A DNA stretch of 64,000 bases from Anadara kagoshimensis (Eukaryota > Mollusca > Bivalvia > Arcoida > Arcidae). The number at the start of each line of letters is the position of its first letter. Within the stretch, counting starts at the first letter, position 1. Position numbers and translations under genes: made by a program. Positions 23,801 through 37,146 of this stretch are shown piece by piece. A model generated the notes under the pieces. That model was not told the origin of the DNA. It was given only the letters and a program-made list of their open reading frames with translations, and ran no database searches. The DNA is taken from assembly GCA_021292105.1 (NCBI GenBank), contig CM037869.1, positions 24,566,050-24,630,049 on the forward strand, given 5' to 3'.

Positions 23801-26040
23801 AATATAATAGAAATATGTAATATTAATACATCCGCTAATTCTGATGATACAATGCTACATATTGAAATGGCCATAAATGATTGAATCTTATATTACAGAA
23901 ATATGTAATATTGATGAATCAACCAATTCTGATCACACAATGCTACATATTGAAATGGCCAAGTTTAATTGAATCTTATATTACAAAAATATGTAATATT
24001 GATGAATTAACCAATTCTGATCATACAATGCTACATATTGAAATGGCCATAGTTGATTGAATCTTATATTACAGAAATATGTAATATTGATGAATCAACC
24101 AATTCTGATCACACAATGCTACATATTGAAATGGCCAAGTTTAATTGAATCTTATATTACAGAAATATGTAATATTGATGAATCAACCAATTCTGATCAC
24201 ACAATGCTACATATTGAAATGGACATAGTTGATTGAATCTTATATTACAGGAATATGTAATATTGATAAATCAACCAATTCTGATCATACAATACTACAT
24301 ATTAAACTGGTCATGTTTGATTCAATCTTATATTACAGAAATATGTAATATTGATGAATCAACCAATTCTGATCATACAATACTACATATTAAACTGGCC
24401 ATGCTTGATTGAATCTTATATTACAGGAATATGTAATATTGATAAATCAACTAATTCTGATCATACAATACTACATATTAAACTGGCCATGCTTGATTGA
24501 ATCTTATATTACAGGAATATGTAATATTGATAAATCAACTAATTCTGATCATACAATACTACATATTAAACTGGCCATGCTTGATTGAATCTTATATTAC
24601 AGAAATATGTAATATTGATAAATCAACCAATTCTGATCATACAATACTACATATTAAACTGGCCATGTTTGATTGAATCTTATATTACAGAAATACATGT
24701 ATGTAATATTGATGAATCAACCAATTCTGATGATACAATGCCACACATTGAAATGGTCATGTTTGATTCAATCTTATATTACAGGAATATGTAATATTGA
24801 TGATTTAGCCAATTCTGATCACACAATGCTACATATTGAAATGGCCTTGTTCGATTGAATCTTATATTACAGGAAAATGTAATATTGATGAATTTGCTAA
24901 TTCTGATCATACAATGCCACACATTGAACTGATCATGTTTGATTCAATGTTATATTACAGAAATATGTAATATTGATGAATCAACAAATTCTGATCATAC
25001 AATGCTACATATTGAAATGGTCATGTTTGATTCAATGTTATATTATAGAAATATGTAATATTGATGAATCAACTAATTCTGATCATGCAATGCTACATTA
25101 TTGAAATGGTCATGTTTGATTCAATCTTATATTACAGAAATATGTAATATTGATGAATCAACCAATTCTGATCATACAATGCCACACATTAAAATGGCCT
25201 TGTTCGATTGAATCTTATATTACAGGAATATGTAATATTGATGAATCAACTAATTCTGATCATATAATGCTACATATTGGAATGGCCATAGTTGATTGAA
25301 TCTTTTATTACAGGAATATGTAATATTGATAAATTAGCCAATTCTGATCATACAATGCTACATATTAAATTGGCCATGTTTGATTAAATCTTATATTACA
25401 GAAATATGTAATATTCATGAATTTGCTAATTCTGATCATACAATGCTACATACTGAAATGGCCATGTTTAATTGAATCTTATATTACAGAAATATGTAAT
25501 ATTGATGAATCAACAAATTCTGATCATACAATGCTACATATTGAAATGGTCATGTTTAATTGAATCTTATATTACAGAAATATGTAATATTGATGAATCA
25601 ACAAATTCTGATCATACAATGCTACATATTGGAATGGCCTTGTTCGATTGAATCTTATTTTACAGGAATATGTAATATTGATGAATTAGCCAATTTTGAT
25701 GATACAATGCCACACATTGAACTGGTCATGTTTGATTTAATCTTATATTACAGAAATATGTAATATGGATGAATTTGCTAATTCTGATCATACAATGCTA
25801 CATATTGAAATGGTCATGTTTGATTCAATCTTATATTACAGAAATATGTAATGTTGATGAATCAACTAATTCTGATCATACAATGCTACATATTGAAATG
25901 GCCTTGTTCGATTGAATCTTATATTACAGAAATATGTAATATTGATGAATCAACCAATTCTGATTACACAATGCTACATATTGAAATGGTCATTTCTGAT
26001 TGAGCCTTATATTACATTATGTAAAATTGTTGAATCAACG
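23801..26040 (+). repeat. 88-bp tandem array inside X, about 25 units
   Basis: Each unit runs GAATCTTATATTACAG, AAATATGTAATATTGATGAA, TC-ACCAATTCTGATCATAC, AATGCTACATATTGAAATGG, (C/T)CATGTTTGATT. It contains ATATTACA, a 6-nt loop and TGTAATAT, the same palindrome found at the ends of X. Units differ by 5-15 per cent, so the array is not freshly expanded. The last unit (about 26010-26095) is diverged. One frame of most units stays open from ATATGT to a TGA. Confidence 0.88.
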
Positions 26041-27603
26041 GACAATGATTTTTCAATATTGGCGAATGAAAAAGAAAAATGTTTTATTTGTAGTTGAAAA
26101 TCGACATGTATTATAATTAACAAAGAAATTATATTTATAGCAGAAAACTATTTTGTTCAAGATATTGTTTTTAGTTTGTCTAGGATTAATTTGCTGGGAA
26201 GATTCAATTTGTCAAAGGGGTATTCATGATAAGGAATCCTTATGTGCTCCAAAATTTTAATTTGTGATGATTAATCTCTACACTCATAATAAATACACAC
26301 ATGTGTAAAATCAAAATAAATTTATTTTTCTTAGTAATATAATTAAAGCAACTTTATCAAGTTAAAATTCATTACATTACATAAGAAATTTAAATTGTAA
26401 GGATTATTAGAGACACATTTCCATGATGAAATTATCACAGATTAAGGAGCACTATCACATTATGTGTATATGGAAAAATTAACCTTTTGATCTGATCAGT
26501 AGAAGTAATGAGTTTTAAATTGATGGACACTTGAAAGTGTACATTCATTGTACTGACATGAGGGTTAAACCTTTTATTGTGTGGCCATTATTTTTTGGTT
26601 TTATAGGTTTGCTATTGTGCCATTTGTGTTACTTAAATTGATATTCAACCCACCAAATGAAAGTTGGTTTATTCTAAACTCATAATCATTTGGTTATTCT
26701 TCCCACCTATTTAAAGATTTATTCTGGGTGTCAATGATGCATGGGTTTTTAAATACCTAAATGGCTATTAAGCTTTCTCCAGTACAATAGAAATGATTGG
26801 AAGGGGTGTGATCTAAAAGGTATAACATATTGTATTATCATAGGAGGCACATTTAGTCCCAGATATACTTGAATGTCTTTCAAAAGTTGGACAATTTTAA
26901 AAAAAAACAGTTTTAAAGATACATAGTGTCAAACTTTTATTAGATATTAATTAGTCCATTGAAACTGGAAGGGGACTATAGGTTTTCTCTCTGGTTGTCC
27001 ACTTGTCTGTCCCTAAACAGTTTTTCTTGATTTGTTGAGATGTTGGATTCATATTTGGTATGAACTTCTGACTCAATTTTGATTAAATTTGACAGCCATG
27101 TGGACCTTTTCAAATTTTCACTTTTTAAATTTTTTTCTGGTTACTTTGTGAACCAGAAATTCTGTCCTCTCTATACCAAGTGCAAGAGGAGGAAGCAGCA
27201 TCTCAAACTTTAAAGTCTTATGCATGATCTGTTTAAAGATAATATCCATGACATCATATTCTCTAACCATAAAGTCACACCAATGCAGTGAACCATGATG
27301 GCAAGATTCTCTCGGAAAATTTATTATATATATTTGCATTTGTACATACATGTATTTTTGATATTATAAAAAGACTATTTTTATTTTTCTTGCATGCTAA
27401 ACAAGCATTTATAAAAAAAATCCATTTTAATTTTGACTCTGTATGCCCCATCTGATTACTACTAACTTATGCAAAGACTTTTTTTTTAGCACATGGGATT
27501 TTTTGTGAAATTTCTTGTTTATTGTTTGCTTGATATCAAAATAAGTTCAATCTCCCTTCTCAACATTTAGAATATAAAAAGTTTGGTTATTGTTATACTC
27601 TTG
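26041..27603. other. Non-coding interior of X
   Basis: AT-rich. A repeat-like piece near 26960-27130 (GGGGACTATAGGTTTTCTC, then TTTTCTTGATTTGTTGAG) looks like a 5' fragment of a common short element. I see no gene. Confidence 0.4.
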
Positions 27604-30600
27604 TTAGCTCACCTGGCCAAAGGCCATGTGAGCTTATGACATGGCGAGGCGTGCGTGCGTGCGTGCGTGCGTGCGTCCGTGCGTGCGTCAGTAAACTTTA
27701 ATCTTCTTCTCCGAAACTACTGGGCCAACTGAAACCAAATTTGCCATGAAAGGTCCTTGACAGAGTCTAACTATAGTTTGTTCAAATCATGACGATCGAA
27801 TATCCAAGATGGCCGCTGTTACTAAAAATAGACAAAACCTAAAAAAATCTTCTTCTCTTGAACCACTCATTGGAGGCAAAAACTGATGTGATATTTGGAT
27901 TCTACATAGTCTTAACCTTTAAGTTTGTTCATTTCATGAAATTTGGTTAAAAAATAGGTTACGCGTTTTTGCGTTTAAATTTGCAAAAATCGTAAAATAT
28001 TTTTAAATTGTTATAACTTGACTATATGACCAGATAATGACATGGGGTTTTCAGTTTTGACATATTCTTGTAATTACCTTCAAAATGGTGTCAAGGTCAA
28101 TAATGAAGGTCATGACCTAATTTTTTACCTTTCTAATATTATTTATTATCTTGAAAACTATTAACTTTTTGTATAGGCATGTATATTAGAATGTTGTAGG
28201 TATTGATACAACGATCATTTTGATGTATAGAAAAAGGTCATGGGTCCAAAGGTCAAGGTCACAGTAGCAAAACAATACCAAAATCGTTAATTATCTTGAA
28301 AACTATAAACTTTTTGTATAGGCATGTATATTGGAATGTTGTTGGTTTTGATGTAACAATCATTTTGATATATAGATTTAGGTCATTGGTTCAAAGGTCA
28401 AGGTCACAGATGCGTAAGAATACTGAAATGGTTCATTATCTTGAAAACTATTAACTTTTTGTATAGGCATGTATATTAGAATGTTGTAGGTATTGATACA
28501 ACGATCATTTTGATGTATAGAAAAAGGTCATGGGTCCAAAGGTCAAGGTCACAGTAGCAAAACAATACCAAAATCGTCAATTATCTTGAAAACTATAAAC
28601 TTTTTGTATGGGCATGTATATTGGAATGTTGTTGGTTTTGATGTAACAATCATTTTGATATATAGATTTAAGTCATTGGTTCAAAGGTCAAGGTCACAGA
28701 TGCGAAAGAATACTGAAATGGTTCATTATCTTGAAAACTATTAACTTTTTGTATAGGCATGTATATTAGAATGTTGTAGGTATTGATACAATGATCATTT
28801 TGATGTATAGGAAAAGGTCATGGGTCCAAAGGTCAAGGTCACAGTAGCGAAACAATACCAAAATTGTTAATTATCTTGAAAACTATAAACTTTTTGTATA
28901 GGCATGTATATTGGAATGTTGTTGGTTTTGATGTAACGATCATTTTGATATATAGACTTAGGTCATTGGTTCAAAGGTCAAGGTCACAGATGGGAAAGAA
29001 TACTGAAAGGTTCATTATCTTGAAAACTATTAACTTTTTGTATAGGCATGTATATTAGAATGTTGTAGGTATTGATACAACAATTATTTTGATGTATAGA
29101 AAAAGGTCATGGGTCCAAAGGTCAAGGTCACAGTAGCAAAATATTACCAAAATCGTTAATTATCTTGAAAACTATAAACTTTTTGTATAGGCATGTATAT
29201 TGGAATGTTGTTGGTTTTGATGTAACGATCATTTTGATATATAGATTTAGGTCATTGGTTCAAAGGTCAAGGTCACAGATGCATAAGAATACTGAAATGG
29301 TTCATTATCTTGAAAACTATTAACTTTTTGTACAGGCATGTATATTAGAATGTTGTAGGTATTGATACAACGATCATTTTGATGTATAGAAAAAGGTCAT
29401 GGGTCCAAAGGTCAAGGTCACAGTAGCAAAACATTACCAAAATCGTTAATTATCTTGAAAACTATAAACTTTTTGTATAGGCATGTATATTGGAATGTTG
29501 TTGGTTTTGATGTAACGATCATTTTGATATATAGATTTAAGTCATTGGTTCAAAGGTCAAGGTCACAGATGCGAAAGAATACTGAAATGGTTCATTATCT
29601 TGAAAACTATTAACTTTTTGTATAGGCATGTATATTAGAATGTTGTAGGTATTGATACAACGATCATTTTGATGTATAGAAAAAGGTCATGGGTCCAAAG
29701 GTCAAGGTCACAGTAGCAAAACATTACCAAAATCGTTAATTATCTTGAAAACTATAAACTTTTTGTATAGGCATGTATATTGGAATGTTGTTGGTTTTGA
29801 TGTAACGATCATTTTGATATATAGATTTAGGTCATTGGTTCAAAGGTCAAGGTCACAGATGCATAAGAATACTAAAATGGTTCATTATCTTGAAAACTAT
29901 TAACTTTTTGTATAGGCATGTATATTAGAATGTTGTAGGTATTGATACAACGATCATTTTGATGCATAGAAAAAGGTCATGGGTCCAAAGGTCAAGGTCA
30001 CAGCAGCAAAACAATACCAAAATCGTTAATTATCTTGAAAACTATAAACTTTTTGTATGGGCATGTATATTGGAATGTTGTTGGTTTTGATGTAACAATC
30101 ATTTTGATATATAGATTTAAGTCATTGGTTCAAAGGTCAAGGTCACAGATGCGAAAGAATACTGAAATGGTTCATTATCTTGAAAACTATTAACTTTTTG
30201 TATAGGCATGTATATTAGAATGTTGTAGGTATTGATACAACGATCATTTTGATGTATAGAAAAAGGTCATGGGTCCAAAGGTCAAGGTCACAGTAGCAAA
30301 ATAATACCAAAATTGTTAATTATCTCGAAAACTATAAACTTTTTATATAGACATTTATATTAGAATATTGTAGGTTTTGATGTAACAATCATTTTGATAT
30401 ATAGATTTAAGTCATTGGTTTAAAGGTCAAGGTCACAGATGGGAAAGAATACTGAAATGGTTCATTATCTTGAAAACTATTAACTTTTTGTACAGGCATG
30501 TATATTAGAATGTTTTAGGTATTGATACAATGATCATTTTGATGTATAGAAAAATGTCATGGGTCCAAAGGTCAAGGTCACAGTAACAAAACAATACCAA

Positions 30601-30966
30601 AATCGTTAATTATCTCGAAAACTATAAACTTTTTATATAGACATTTATATTATAGAAAAGGTCATAGGTCCAAAGGTCAAGGTCACGGTTGCAAAACAAT
30701 ACCAAAAAGATTCATTATCTCGAAAACTATGAATTTTTTGTATAGGCATGTATATTAGAATATTGTTGGTATTGATGCAATCATCATTTTGATATATAGA
30801 TTATGGTCATTGGTTCGAAGGTCAAGGTCACAGATGGAAGTAGCAAGTTTCATAAATATCTAAATATCCACATCGGAGTTATTGCTCCTTAAATGTAGTA
30901 TTTATTGTGTTTTTGTGTTGTTAACGGCCCAGGTGAGCGGTACAGGCCCTATTGGGCCTCTTGTTA
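27604..30966 (+). mobile_element. Hairpin-ended array element, family HB, copy 1 (3.4 kb)
   Basis: The left end AGCTCACCTGGCC-AAA-GGCCATGTGAGCT is a 13-bp stem with one mismatch, followed by (GTGC)n. The right end is CAGGTGAGC, then AGGCCCTATTGGGCCT (stem) and CTTGTT. Between about 28080 and 30840 lie about 19 half-units of about 144 bp, alternating between two subtypes, so the higher-order period is about 288 bp. Every half-unit ends in GGTCAAGGTCA. Structure (palindromic ends, internal tandem core, microsatellite) resembles pearl/HINE-like elements of bivalves; that is inference. Confidence 0.78.
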
Positions 30967-32078
30967 AAACTGGTGACACTAGAATAAAACTACAGGAGGT
31001 GGTCAATAATGTCCAACACAGAATTGAGCTCTCCACCCCAATGATTCTAAATACAAATGACTTTGGAACAGGGATTCCCATTTAAACCAGAGGAAAGGCA
31101 TTTATCTTAAAGAACAAAACAACATCTGCTACTTTCCTTATCTTTTAAATTTTAAAATACCTGTTTAGAGAAGCTATATTGTGACATTACAGTGTTGATG
31201 AAATTTTATCTTGATTCAGACATCATCCTTTCTAGTACTATAGCTAGGTTGGAGACATGATAATTTTATATTAAACAAGGTGTTCAGAGAACACTATCCC
31301 CCACCCCACCTCTGCAAAGGCAAACATCAGTGAATTCCATACAAGGTGAAATATGTTTTATGGAACACTGGTGTTAAATAAGTGGCCCATTTATTAGATT
31401 GAAAACCACAACAAATTAAAGTACACCTTATTTGCATATTTTATAAATATTACGCAAACTAAAATTTAATGGAAAATTCTATTACATATGATTAATTCCC
31501 ACAGTTTTATTTCCTATGTTTAAAATTCTGATGAAATTGGTTCATAAATATGGCTGTAATGGTCATATATATTTTGCAAACTAAAATTTTTTCAGAAAAT
31601 CCAGTTAAATATGTTTAATACCCGAGTTCTATTTTCTATATATATTGAAAATATCGATGAAATCGGTACATAAATAAGGCTGCAACAGCCATATATATGA
31701 TTTTGTTATTTATAATAATGGTGGCCATCTTGGATATGCTATAAGGCTGTTGAGCAATTCCACACCAATCACTATCATAACGAAGCAACTGACCAAGTTT
31801 CAGCTCAATCTGATGTAGGGTTTTCTCTTTTAAATGCACGGAAACCAACTAGGACGGACCCCCGACACACACACACAAAGCAGTATTACTATATCCCCCC
31901 TCACCACTGATGGCGGGGGTGGGGGGGGGATAATAATATTAATACATAAAGTGCATCAAGAAAAAACCAGGATCATGGTAAACATGATCTATTCCAAGAT
32001 AAATATACTTACATGTATTATAAAAATGTGTTTATTGAAATGTTGAAACATCACTTTATGTTTGCATATTAACCCTTT
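30967..32078. other. Non-coding; fragment of another hairpin-ended element
   Basis: Positions about 31500-31935 hold a truncated short element ending ACTATATCCCCCCTC...GGCGGGGGTGGGGGG, a terminal stem like that of family HA. Tandem sub-blocks (GATGAAAT-GGT-CATAAAT-GGCTG-AA) precede it. I see no gene. Confidence 0.45.
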
Positions 32079-33713
32079 AATGCATCCACGATTTGGTATA
32101 AGATAAGGCCATAAATACTACTTTACCCCTGCAATGTTTTGCTGGTGCGGACTACGAAGCATTTTTCAATGCAAAACATGGTAGTGTGTACACTTGAAGG
32201 TCTACACAATGCAGATTTTGCATTCGGTATGTAAAATATCATCTATACTTTCATCTGTACCAAACTTATACCACAAAACCCCCTATTTCTTTCACAATTA
32301 GTGTTTTAAATATGTATTAACCGGGGGACATGACTTTAGAATCGCCCGGGGGACATGATCAGAGGTAAATTACAGACAATGCTGTTGATTTTCACAAATA
32401 ATTTCAGAAAACACACCACCAAATGCCACGAACGCTTGATCACATCATAAGTTAACTGTTTGGGCAATGTGCACCAATTTTTACAGAGATACGCATTCAT
32501 ATTGCTTTGTGAAAGTTTAGTCAAATCTTTTATACGCGTTTGAGGATACCAATAGGGTACACGTATATAATAATTGATGTTTTTGAATAAATATATGTAC
32601 ACATTAAAAAACTGTGACTGAAATAAAGATGATTAACATAACAATCAAGAATATTTCACTTAAAATTAACTAGATGATGATGATGATGGTGATTATTATC
32701 ATTATACATGTATTTGCCGTCAGTTTGGGTGTGAATGCAGTCCCACTCAAAGCTTTAATGACATTCGCTTGCCGAGGATACGTGGTTTTCTCTGAGAGTA
32801 CTATGGTTTTCCCCATCATTCCTAAGCTGATCGCCCCTATAGAAGTGAAATAATGTTTAACAGCATTCAACCAACTAAACACCTGTATTGCAATCCTAAT
32901 GATTTTCTAATATCAGGTATATGGTCGTATATGGTTCATATACCAATGATAGGTGCATATAGTTGGACCTTTTGAAAGTTTACCAATGAGTAACGAAAAG
33001 AAACAGAAGTTGGCCTGCCGTCTGGCTGAGAAATTCATAGCCCTTGGTCGAAAAGCAAGCGAGATATTGATATCATTCGATGAGATATTTCACCCATTCA
33101 TTAGCTTTGTGTTAAACTTTCGACAGGTATGTACGGCTGTAGGTCAAGAGTCGTGACCAAATTAAATGGAAAAAGCTTACTTGTATGCAAGGGGGATTAC
33201 AAGTCAGCTTCACTGACAGTTCTAGTTGGTACTGGGCATTAGGAGGTAGTAACCGGTGTAATGAAGAATTTTGATCCGGGGTTCATTTTTCAACGTTGAA
33301 TATTTAGCCAGGGGTGCTTTTTTGACAAAAATTCTTAAATTTATACCCGGGGTCATTTTCAACAGGTTGATAATTATTTTTTTCTATAAATATTATCTCA
33401 ATTTGTTGAAAATTTACCCTGTTTAATATTGCCTCTTCCCACAAACACAGAGTTTTGGTCTGTCTTCCGGACTCGAATGTACACTGTAGCCATTAACGAT
33501 ATGACACACCGTCGATTTTGCAGCTATACGTAATACATAATAGGACAGTAAAATTTACAACAATGACAAAATTCAACTTTACGGAAGTCTATTGGGTTCA
33601 ATTTGGTAGAACAAAAAGCATTCGAGTAATAACGCTTAATTTTTGCGAAATAACACATTTCTTTCTCATAAAAACGTGTACTTTTCGCCAAGGTTACGTA
33701 GCGAAAATTGTTA

Positions 33714-35168
33714 AACAAGAGGCCCATGGGCCTGATACGCTCACCTGATAACTAATGGCTAGCTGATAGATTTAAAGAAAACATAAATACTAAACCCCAA
33801 TGACTTTTTTCTTTGTATCAATACCTACAACATTCTAATATACATGACTTTACAAAAAGTTAATAGTTTTCAAGATAATTAACCATTTCAGTATTGTTTC
33901 ACATCTGTGACCTTGACCTTTGAACCATGACCTTTTTCTATACATCAAAATGATCGTTGTATCGATACCTACAACATTCTAATATACATGCCTATACAAA
34001 AAGTTTATAGTTTTCGAGATAATAAAACATTTCGGTATTGTTTCGCATATGTGACCTTGACCTTTGAACCCATGACCTTTCTCTATACATCAAAATGATC
34101 GTTGTATCAATACCTGCAACATTCTAATATACATGCCTATACAAAAAGTTTATAGATTTCGAGATAATTAACCATTTCAGTATTGTTTCACATCTGTGAC
34201 CTTGACCTTTGAATCCATGACCTTTTTCTATACATCAAAATGATCGTTGTATCAATACCTACAACATTCTAATATACAAGCCTATACAAAATGTTTATAG
34301 TTTTCGAAATAATTAACCATTTCGGTATTGTTTCGCATCTGTGACCTTGACCTTTGAACCCATGACCTTTTTCTATACATCAAAATGATCGTTGTATCAA
34401 TACCTACAACATTCTAATATACAAGCCTTTACAAAATGTTTATAGTTTTCGAGATAATTAACCATTTCGGTACTGTTTTGCATCTGTGACCTTGACCTTT
34501 GAACCCATGACCTTTTTCTATACATCAAAATGATCGTTGTATCGATACCTACAACATTCTAATATACATGCCTATACAAAAAGTTTATAGTTTTCGAGAT
34601 AATAATTATAATCAGATGTAAAAAAAATTAGGTCACGACCTTCACAATTGACCTTGACCTCATTTTGAAGATACTAACAAGAAGATGTCAAAACTGAAAA
34701 CCCCATGTCATTATCTGGTCAAATAGTCAAGTTATAACAATTTGAAGCTATTTTACGATTTTTTTAAAATTAAACGCAAAAACGCATAACCTATTTTTTA
34801 TCCGAATTTCACAAAATGAACAAACTATAGGCTTAAGACCCTAGAGAAGCCAAATATCACATCAGATTTTTTCTCCAATCAGTACTTTCGGAGAAGAAGA
34901 TTTTTTAAGATTTTTGAACCCCTAAGTCACCTTGACCTAGTTATGGTAGCCATAGCAACGCCACGAACAAATCTGAATTGCACTGGCCCATATATACTTC
35001 TGACAAAGTTTCATTAAAAACTGTCCACTAGTTTCAGAGGAGAAGTCGAAAATAGGTGTTAACGACGCACACACGCACGCACGCACACACGCACACACAC
35101 ACACGCACGCACATACACACGCTGCGCTATGCTATAAGCTCACATGACCTTCGGTCAGGTGAGCTAAA
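33714..35168 (-). mobile_element. Hairpin-ended array element, family HB, copy 2 (inverted)
   Basis: Reverse orientation of the 27.6-kb element. It begins ACAAGAGGCCCATGGGCCT (a perfect 14-bp palindrome, AGGCCCATGGGCCT), then CGCTCACCTGA. It ends GCTCACATGACC-TTCGGTCAGGTGAGC after an (ACGC)n/(CA)n tract. The core has only about five roughly 145-bp units, each with TGACCTTGACCTTTGA. The non-repeated part near 34600-35060 matches 27690-28080 inverted. Confidence 0.78.
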
Positions 35169-36424
35169 AATGCAATGCACGTGCCATGTTATTTAAAAAT
35201 TGTTAACTATGTTGCTTACTATTGCCATATACCACTTTTTGAATGTATTTTATGCTCAAATTTAAAAAGTGGTATATGACACTATTAACCAGTATATTGA
35301 TCCAATGTATCATTAAGTTAATGGTTACTAAATTATCTTACTGACATCAGAATATACAAACTTTTAAACAAACGAAAAAATATCGACATAGCATAAGTTA
35401 AGCTTATTAGTGTGTAATCACTAGTTTCAATATACATCTGTTCTATAAGTTTTTGTAATGTATTCTATTAATGGGATATGTGTTCTTAATGTCCATTTCA
35501 TTAGTTTGTTGTAGCTCGTCATTGTGTTGTGTGTTATTATGCTTTTTTCAAACTTTCGTACAACTGTATGCATTTAGTAATTATACAATTATCTAATTGT
35601 AAAACACACGGGTTTAAGTTCGGGTATATCAAAGTATTTTACAGTGGTCCTGTTTTCTCTAAATATTTATGCTATTTTTCACACCTGTTTACTGAAAGTT
35701 GTCTATTTTAAAATTTTGAGTATGTTGAAGTTGCTGTTTGGTTAGTTTATTAAAAACCAATTGTAATTGACAACCACTATCTTAAAATGGGTACGGAACC
35801 ATAATTTCATAAAATGTTTTTTATTTTAGTTTTTATGAACACTATATGCATTTTAATTGTGCAGAGGGGAAATGTTCTGTTCAAAAAGGACAATGTTTAA
35901 ATGTTCAAGTCCCAAAATCGCTTCTTGTACAGTTAACCACACCATTATTATTATTTATGCATGTCCTATCTATGTCGTGTCGTTTATCTATTGGCCTCGA
36001 GCATGCAAGTGTAGTGAATTATTGCTTCTACTGGTTCTATTTAACTTCACCAGTTTCAGCCGTCATTTCTCTCTCGTTAGTTTAAATTTACCTCATTCAT
36101 TTACAATGCATGTAACGGTGCTTTTTGTTATCTAACTTTTTTCAATTTATATTTAATGTCAATGGGTCACTAATTGAAAAAATGACAGGAAAAAGTTATT
36201 TGTTACTTTTTCAGTTATTCTACTTTTGAGAAAAAAATCAAATTTACTTACATAATTCCCAGAAATTATTGAGAATTTTTATGAAAATATTTCGAACACA
36301 TTGGTATTTCTGGAAATAGTGGACTAACAAAATATTACTTTTTATGTATTCATTGTGATTAATGAATAGTTTAACAAAATCGGTTTCCATCAGAATTCCT
36401 CAATATTTTCTAGGAACACTATAT
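35169..36424. other. Non-coding spacer of the 7-kb structure
   Basis: It contains one strong hairpin at about 35226-35279 (CATATACCACTTTTT, 22-24-nt loop, complement). No gene is recognised. Overlapping 79- and 92-codon frames near 35846-36135 have no recognisable domain. Confidence 0.4.
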
Positions 36425-36635
36425 ATTGGAGTTTAACACCCCAGTCAAGATTCTTTAATTTATATCAAGGCGGTCAGTCAAGAAATGGTAGAGAAAGACC
36501 AGAGTGTGCAAAGAAAACCACTGACCTTCTGCAAGCTACAAACTTCTCACACTACAATCTGTCCCGATTGGGATTCGAACCTTGGCTGTGAGGCAATCCG
36601 TCTCTAACCACTTGGCTACCAAGTTACCCATATAT
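36425..36635 (-). mobile_element. tRNA-derived SINE, family S2 (inverted)
   Basis: The right end reads on the plus strand as GGGATTCGAACC and CCACTTGGCTACC, the complement of tRNA-like B and A boxes. The body GTTTAACACCCCAGTCAAGA is partly shared with S1, but the rest (AAAACCACTGACCTTCTGCA) differs. I therefore list it as a separate family. Confidence 0.6.
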
Positions 36636-37146
36636 ATCACACTGTATGCTGTTGTCGTTTAAGATTCAACACAACTGGTCTCAATTTTCAACGTTGAAAA
36701 ATAAGCCCCCCCCCCAAAGAATTGCTTTGGAAGACAGAAATGTTGATCATGTTATCAAATAATTCGAACCCGAAGATACACATACATGGCGATGCAAGAT
36801 TTGCAACAAAACCTTTCGTACTCAAGTCATGTGAGTCTACACACATGCTTTGCCACAAAGATGCTTCATCCAAAAGCAAATGTTTAGCATTATCACAAGT
36901 TCGTGGCAGTTTCTGAGAAGAATGACTTTTTGTAAACGGAGAAACTGTAAATCGACGTCTCTTTGAAGAAGGCTGACATATTTTGGCTTGAGTTTATGGG
37001 GTGAAGCAAGAGACTAGTCTCTTTTTGTTTGGCATATTGTCTGAAAACAAAAGTTTTCTTTTCAAACCATATACAGTGATATACCTGATATTAGAAAAAT
37101 CAACAATAAAATTAACTTATTTTCAAATATGACCGCGAAATACTTC

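Noticed and set aside
23801..26040. CRISPR array
   Set aside because: Units are contiguous 88-bp tandem repeats without unique spacers, in a eukaryotic setting.
35846..36135. Overlapping 79- and 92-codon ORFs
   Set aside because: No domain, no signal of selection, inside the spacer of an inverted-repeat structure.
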